A DNA stretch of 64,000 nt from an uncultured Alphaproteobacteria bacterium (GTDB taxonomy: Bacteria > Pseudomonadota > Alphaproteobacteria > Geminicoccales > Geminicoccaceae), in assembly GCA_937926445.1 (NCBI GenBank), contig CALBAK010000052.1, positions 1 to 64,000 on the forward strand. The letters are read 5' to 3'. Positions 62,488 through 64,000 of the stretch are shown one piece after another. How positions within the stretch are numbered: the first letter of the stretch is position 1; each line of letters starts with the position of its first letter. A program made the position numbers and the translations under genes. Under the pieces are notes generated by a model that had not been told where the DNA came from, ran no database searches, and worked only from the letters and a program-made list of their open reading frames with translations.

Positions 62488-63234
62488 TTAACGAAACGTT
62501 GAGACCGACCGGCCTGGCGTCGCGCCGACTCGGCTGCCGATCAGCGCCACGAGCTCGCCGGCCGAGCCGAGCACCCGGTCGGCCTCGGCGAAATCGTCGC
62601 CCGCCGTGTAGAGGCTCGGAATCGCCACGACCGCGATCCCGGCAGCCTTGGCGGCCAGCACGCCGTTGCGCGAATCCTCGACCGCGAGCGCCCGGGCGGG
62701 ATCGACGCCGAGCCGCGCGAGCGCGAGCCGGTAGACCTCTGGGTCGGGCTTCTTCCGGCTCGTGTCTTCGCCGCAGACCATGGTCGCGAACCAGGCCCGC
62801 GGCAGGACTTCGGGATGCGCGTCGAAGAGCGCTTCCACATTGGCCCGGCTGGTCGTGGTCGCGATCGCGAGCGCGAGGCCGAGCCCGCGCGCCCGGGCGA
62901 GCAGCTCGGGGATGCCGGGGCACGGAGCGACCTCGCCCGCCCGCGCGCCCGCCGCATAGAGCTCGGTCTTGCGAGCGTGGAGCGCGCGCACGAACGGATC
63001 GTCGTGGCCGGCGAGCCGGGCCGCCCGCTCCGGCTCCACCTCCTCGATCCAGCGGAAGATCCGCTCGCGCCCGCCGGTCGTGGTCAAGAGCCGTCGATAA
63101 TCCTCGACCGACCAGGTCCAGGGCAGCCCGGCCTCGGCGAAGGCGCGATTGAAGCAGATCCGGTGCAGCTCCTCGGTCTCGGCGAGGGTGCCGTCGACGT
63201 CGAAAATCAAGGCGTCGATCGCGAACTCCGGCAT
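62488..63234 (-). CDS. HAD-family phosphatase, CbbY-like
   Basis: Haloacid-dehalogenase-type hydrolase of 248 residues. Motif I FDVDGTLAET with Asp12 and Asp14, cap domain after LHRICFNRAFAEAGLPW, motif II Thr in ATTTSRANV, motif III Lys in SRKKPDPEVY and motif IV VEDSRNGVLAAKAAG. The C1-capped layout and the GETxHR-like ELHRICFN segment match CbbY, the xylulose-1,5-bisphosphate phosphatase, and related sugar-phosphate phosphatases and mutases. No Calvin cycle gene is nearby, so the exact substrate is open. Confidence 0.88.
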   Translation of the reverse strand: MPEFAIDALIFDVDGTLAETEELHRICFNRAFAEAGLPWTWSVEDYRRLLTTTGGRERIFRWIEEVEPERAARLAGHDDPFVRALHARKTELYAAGARAGEVAPCPGIPELLARARGLGLALAIATTTSRANVEALFDAHPEVLPRAWFATMVCGEDTSRKKPDPEVYRLALARLGVDPARALAVEDSRNGVLAAKAAGIAVVAIPSLYTAGDDFAEADRVLGSAGELVALIGSRVGATPGRSVSTFR

Positions 63235-63599
63235 GGCACCTCCGAGGATGCTGCTCGCGAGCGGGACGGCCGGTGCGCTCGCCCAGCGGTGGACCGGCCG
63301 ACACCCATAGAGCTAGCGGGCTCGGGCCGGCCGTCCAGCCGTCTCGGCCGGGTCGCGAGCGAGCGACCGCGCCAGGGGTCGCCTCCCCCTTGTCCTCGGC
63401 GCCGCCGCGATCGCCGCCGGCCGTTGGTGGCTCGCCCGGGCGAACCAGCGCGATCGGCAGGCCCTCGGCCTCGAGCCGGTGGCGGGCGCCGCCCCGCGCC
63501 GTCGCGAGGATCGCGGCTGCGAGCTCGAGGGCCTCGTGGCACGAGGCAGCCGCGAGGGACCGGCGGTCGAACTCCGGTCGCGCACCCTCGGGCGACGCC

Positions 63600-64000
63600 G
63601 GCACACCGCCTCGCCGAGCGGGCAGCGCCTGGACCGTGCTCGACCTGCCGCCCGGCGGTCCGGTGCCCGTCCGCCTCCCGGTCGAGTCGTGCTCGCAGAC
63701 GGCGATCCTCGATGCCGCAAACGGCGCCCTGCCCGAGGTGGCGACCGGCGATCCGCGGTCCGACGCGGTCTTCCGGGTCGCCGCGACCGATCCCGCGGCG
63801 GGCCCCGTGCTCCTCGACGCCGAGCTTCGGGCGGCGCTCCTGGGTCTGCGCCCGCGGCCGAGCGGGGCAGGGGACGCGCACGTCGCGGCCGGCCTCGCCG
63901 ATCCGGCCGTTCTCGGTGCGCTCGAACTCGAGAGTGAGCGGGTCGCGTTGGCGCTGCGCGGCACGCCGATGCCGCATCTGGCCGACCCGCTCGCCGCGGC
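63600..64000 (+). CDS. Unassigned open frame running off the window end
   Basis: In the plus frame whose codons start at 63600 the translation becomes gene-like (SAWTVLDLPPGGPVPVRLPV, SDAVFRVAATDPAAGPVLLD, HVAAGLADPAVLGALELES) and stays open to the last base. The start could not be fixed; sequence before about 63610 in this frame looks like noise, and a different plus frame upstream gives LVLGAAAIAAGRWWLARANQ. No family recognised. It may be a real gene with its 5' part in another frame or a chance frame. Confidence 0.25.

Noticed and set aside
1-64000. CRISPR arrays, insertion sequences, rRNA genes, phage genes
   Set aside because: No spaced direct-repeat array, transposase, integrase or rRNA sequence was seen on either strand.

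Overview
The window is a GC-rich (roughly 70% or more) stretch of a bacterial chromosome. Gene content points to an alphaproteobacterium, probably of the Rhodospirillales/Geminicoccales kind: TRAP and tripartite tricarboxylate (TTT) uptake systems, RraA-type aldolase, a DISARM remnant, PrkA-YeaH-SpoVR, an Alg8/Alg44-like pair and very frequent 4-base start/stop overlaps. This assignment is inference; no 16S gene is present. GTG and TTG starts are common, so many starts were chosen by Shine-Dalgarno (SD) position or by overlap with the upstream stop.

Layout. 1-2.8 kb: lipid-linked sugar transferase (5' truncated), methyltransferase, GtrA-like protein and an SDR dehydrogenase of the XylB type. 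2.9-8.7 kb: Tat-exported alkaline phosphatase, an MFS exporter and a TctCBA uptake operon. 8.9-13.9 kb: promoter, long leader and the stress operon prkA-yeaH-spoVR. 13.9-17.3 kb: glycosyltransferase, exonuclease III and ketopantoate reductase. 17.3-25.2 kb: response regulator divergent from a c-di-GMP-controlled polysaccharide synthase pair (Alg8-like plus PilZ/HlyD Alg44-like), then cyclopropane fatty acid synthase, an esterase and a large unknown envelope protein. 25.3-28.2 kb: SAF-domain protein plus RraA-family protein, a decayed PuuE-type deacetylase and an orphan ABC ATPase. 28.3-37.7 kb: AlaX tRNA editing protein, MBL hydrolase, HugZ-like flavin protein, TerC-like membrane protein, subtilisin, OmpA-like coiled-coil protein, universal stress protein, a nitrilase-fold protein lacking its catalytic Cys and Lys, and an HtrA/Deg protease. 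37.8-42.7 kb: two-component system, phosphonate pair phnW-phnX and a SCO1/SenC copper protein.

42.75-51.45 kb is the most unusual region. A tRNA-Arg(ACG) is followed by a complete-order but wrecked class 1 DISARM anti-phage locus, read on the minus strand as drmD, drmMI, drmA, drmB. It contains frameshifts, two in-frame ambers, a 23-bp tandem duplication, internal losses of both helicase cores and a truncated drmB; drmC is missing. Genes on either side are intact, so this looks like genuine decay of a defence island. A 36% GC patch lies inside the methyltransferase.

52-62.2 kb: two TRAP transporters (DctPQM) flank a self-sufficient class VII cytochrome P450 fused to an FMN/[2Fe-2S] reductase. 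The first TRAP set is translationally coupled to an IclR regulator that is divergent from the P450, with a perfect inverted repeat at the P450 transcription start. The second follows a DUF1445 hydro-lyase. Together they look like an uptake-and-oxidation module for an unknown organic acid or aromatic. 62.5-64 kb: a CbbY-like HAD phosphatase and an unassigned open frame running off the end.
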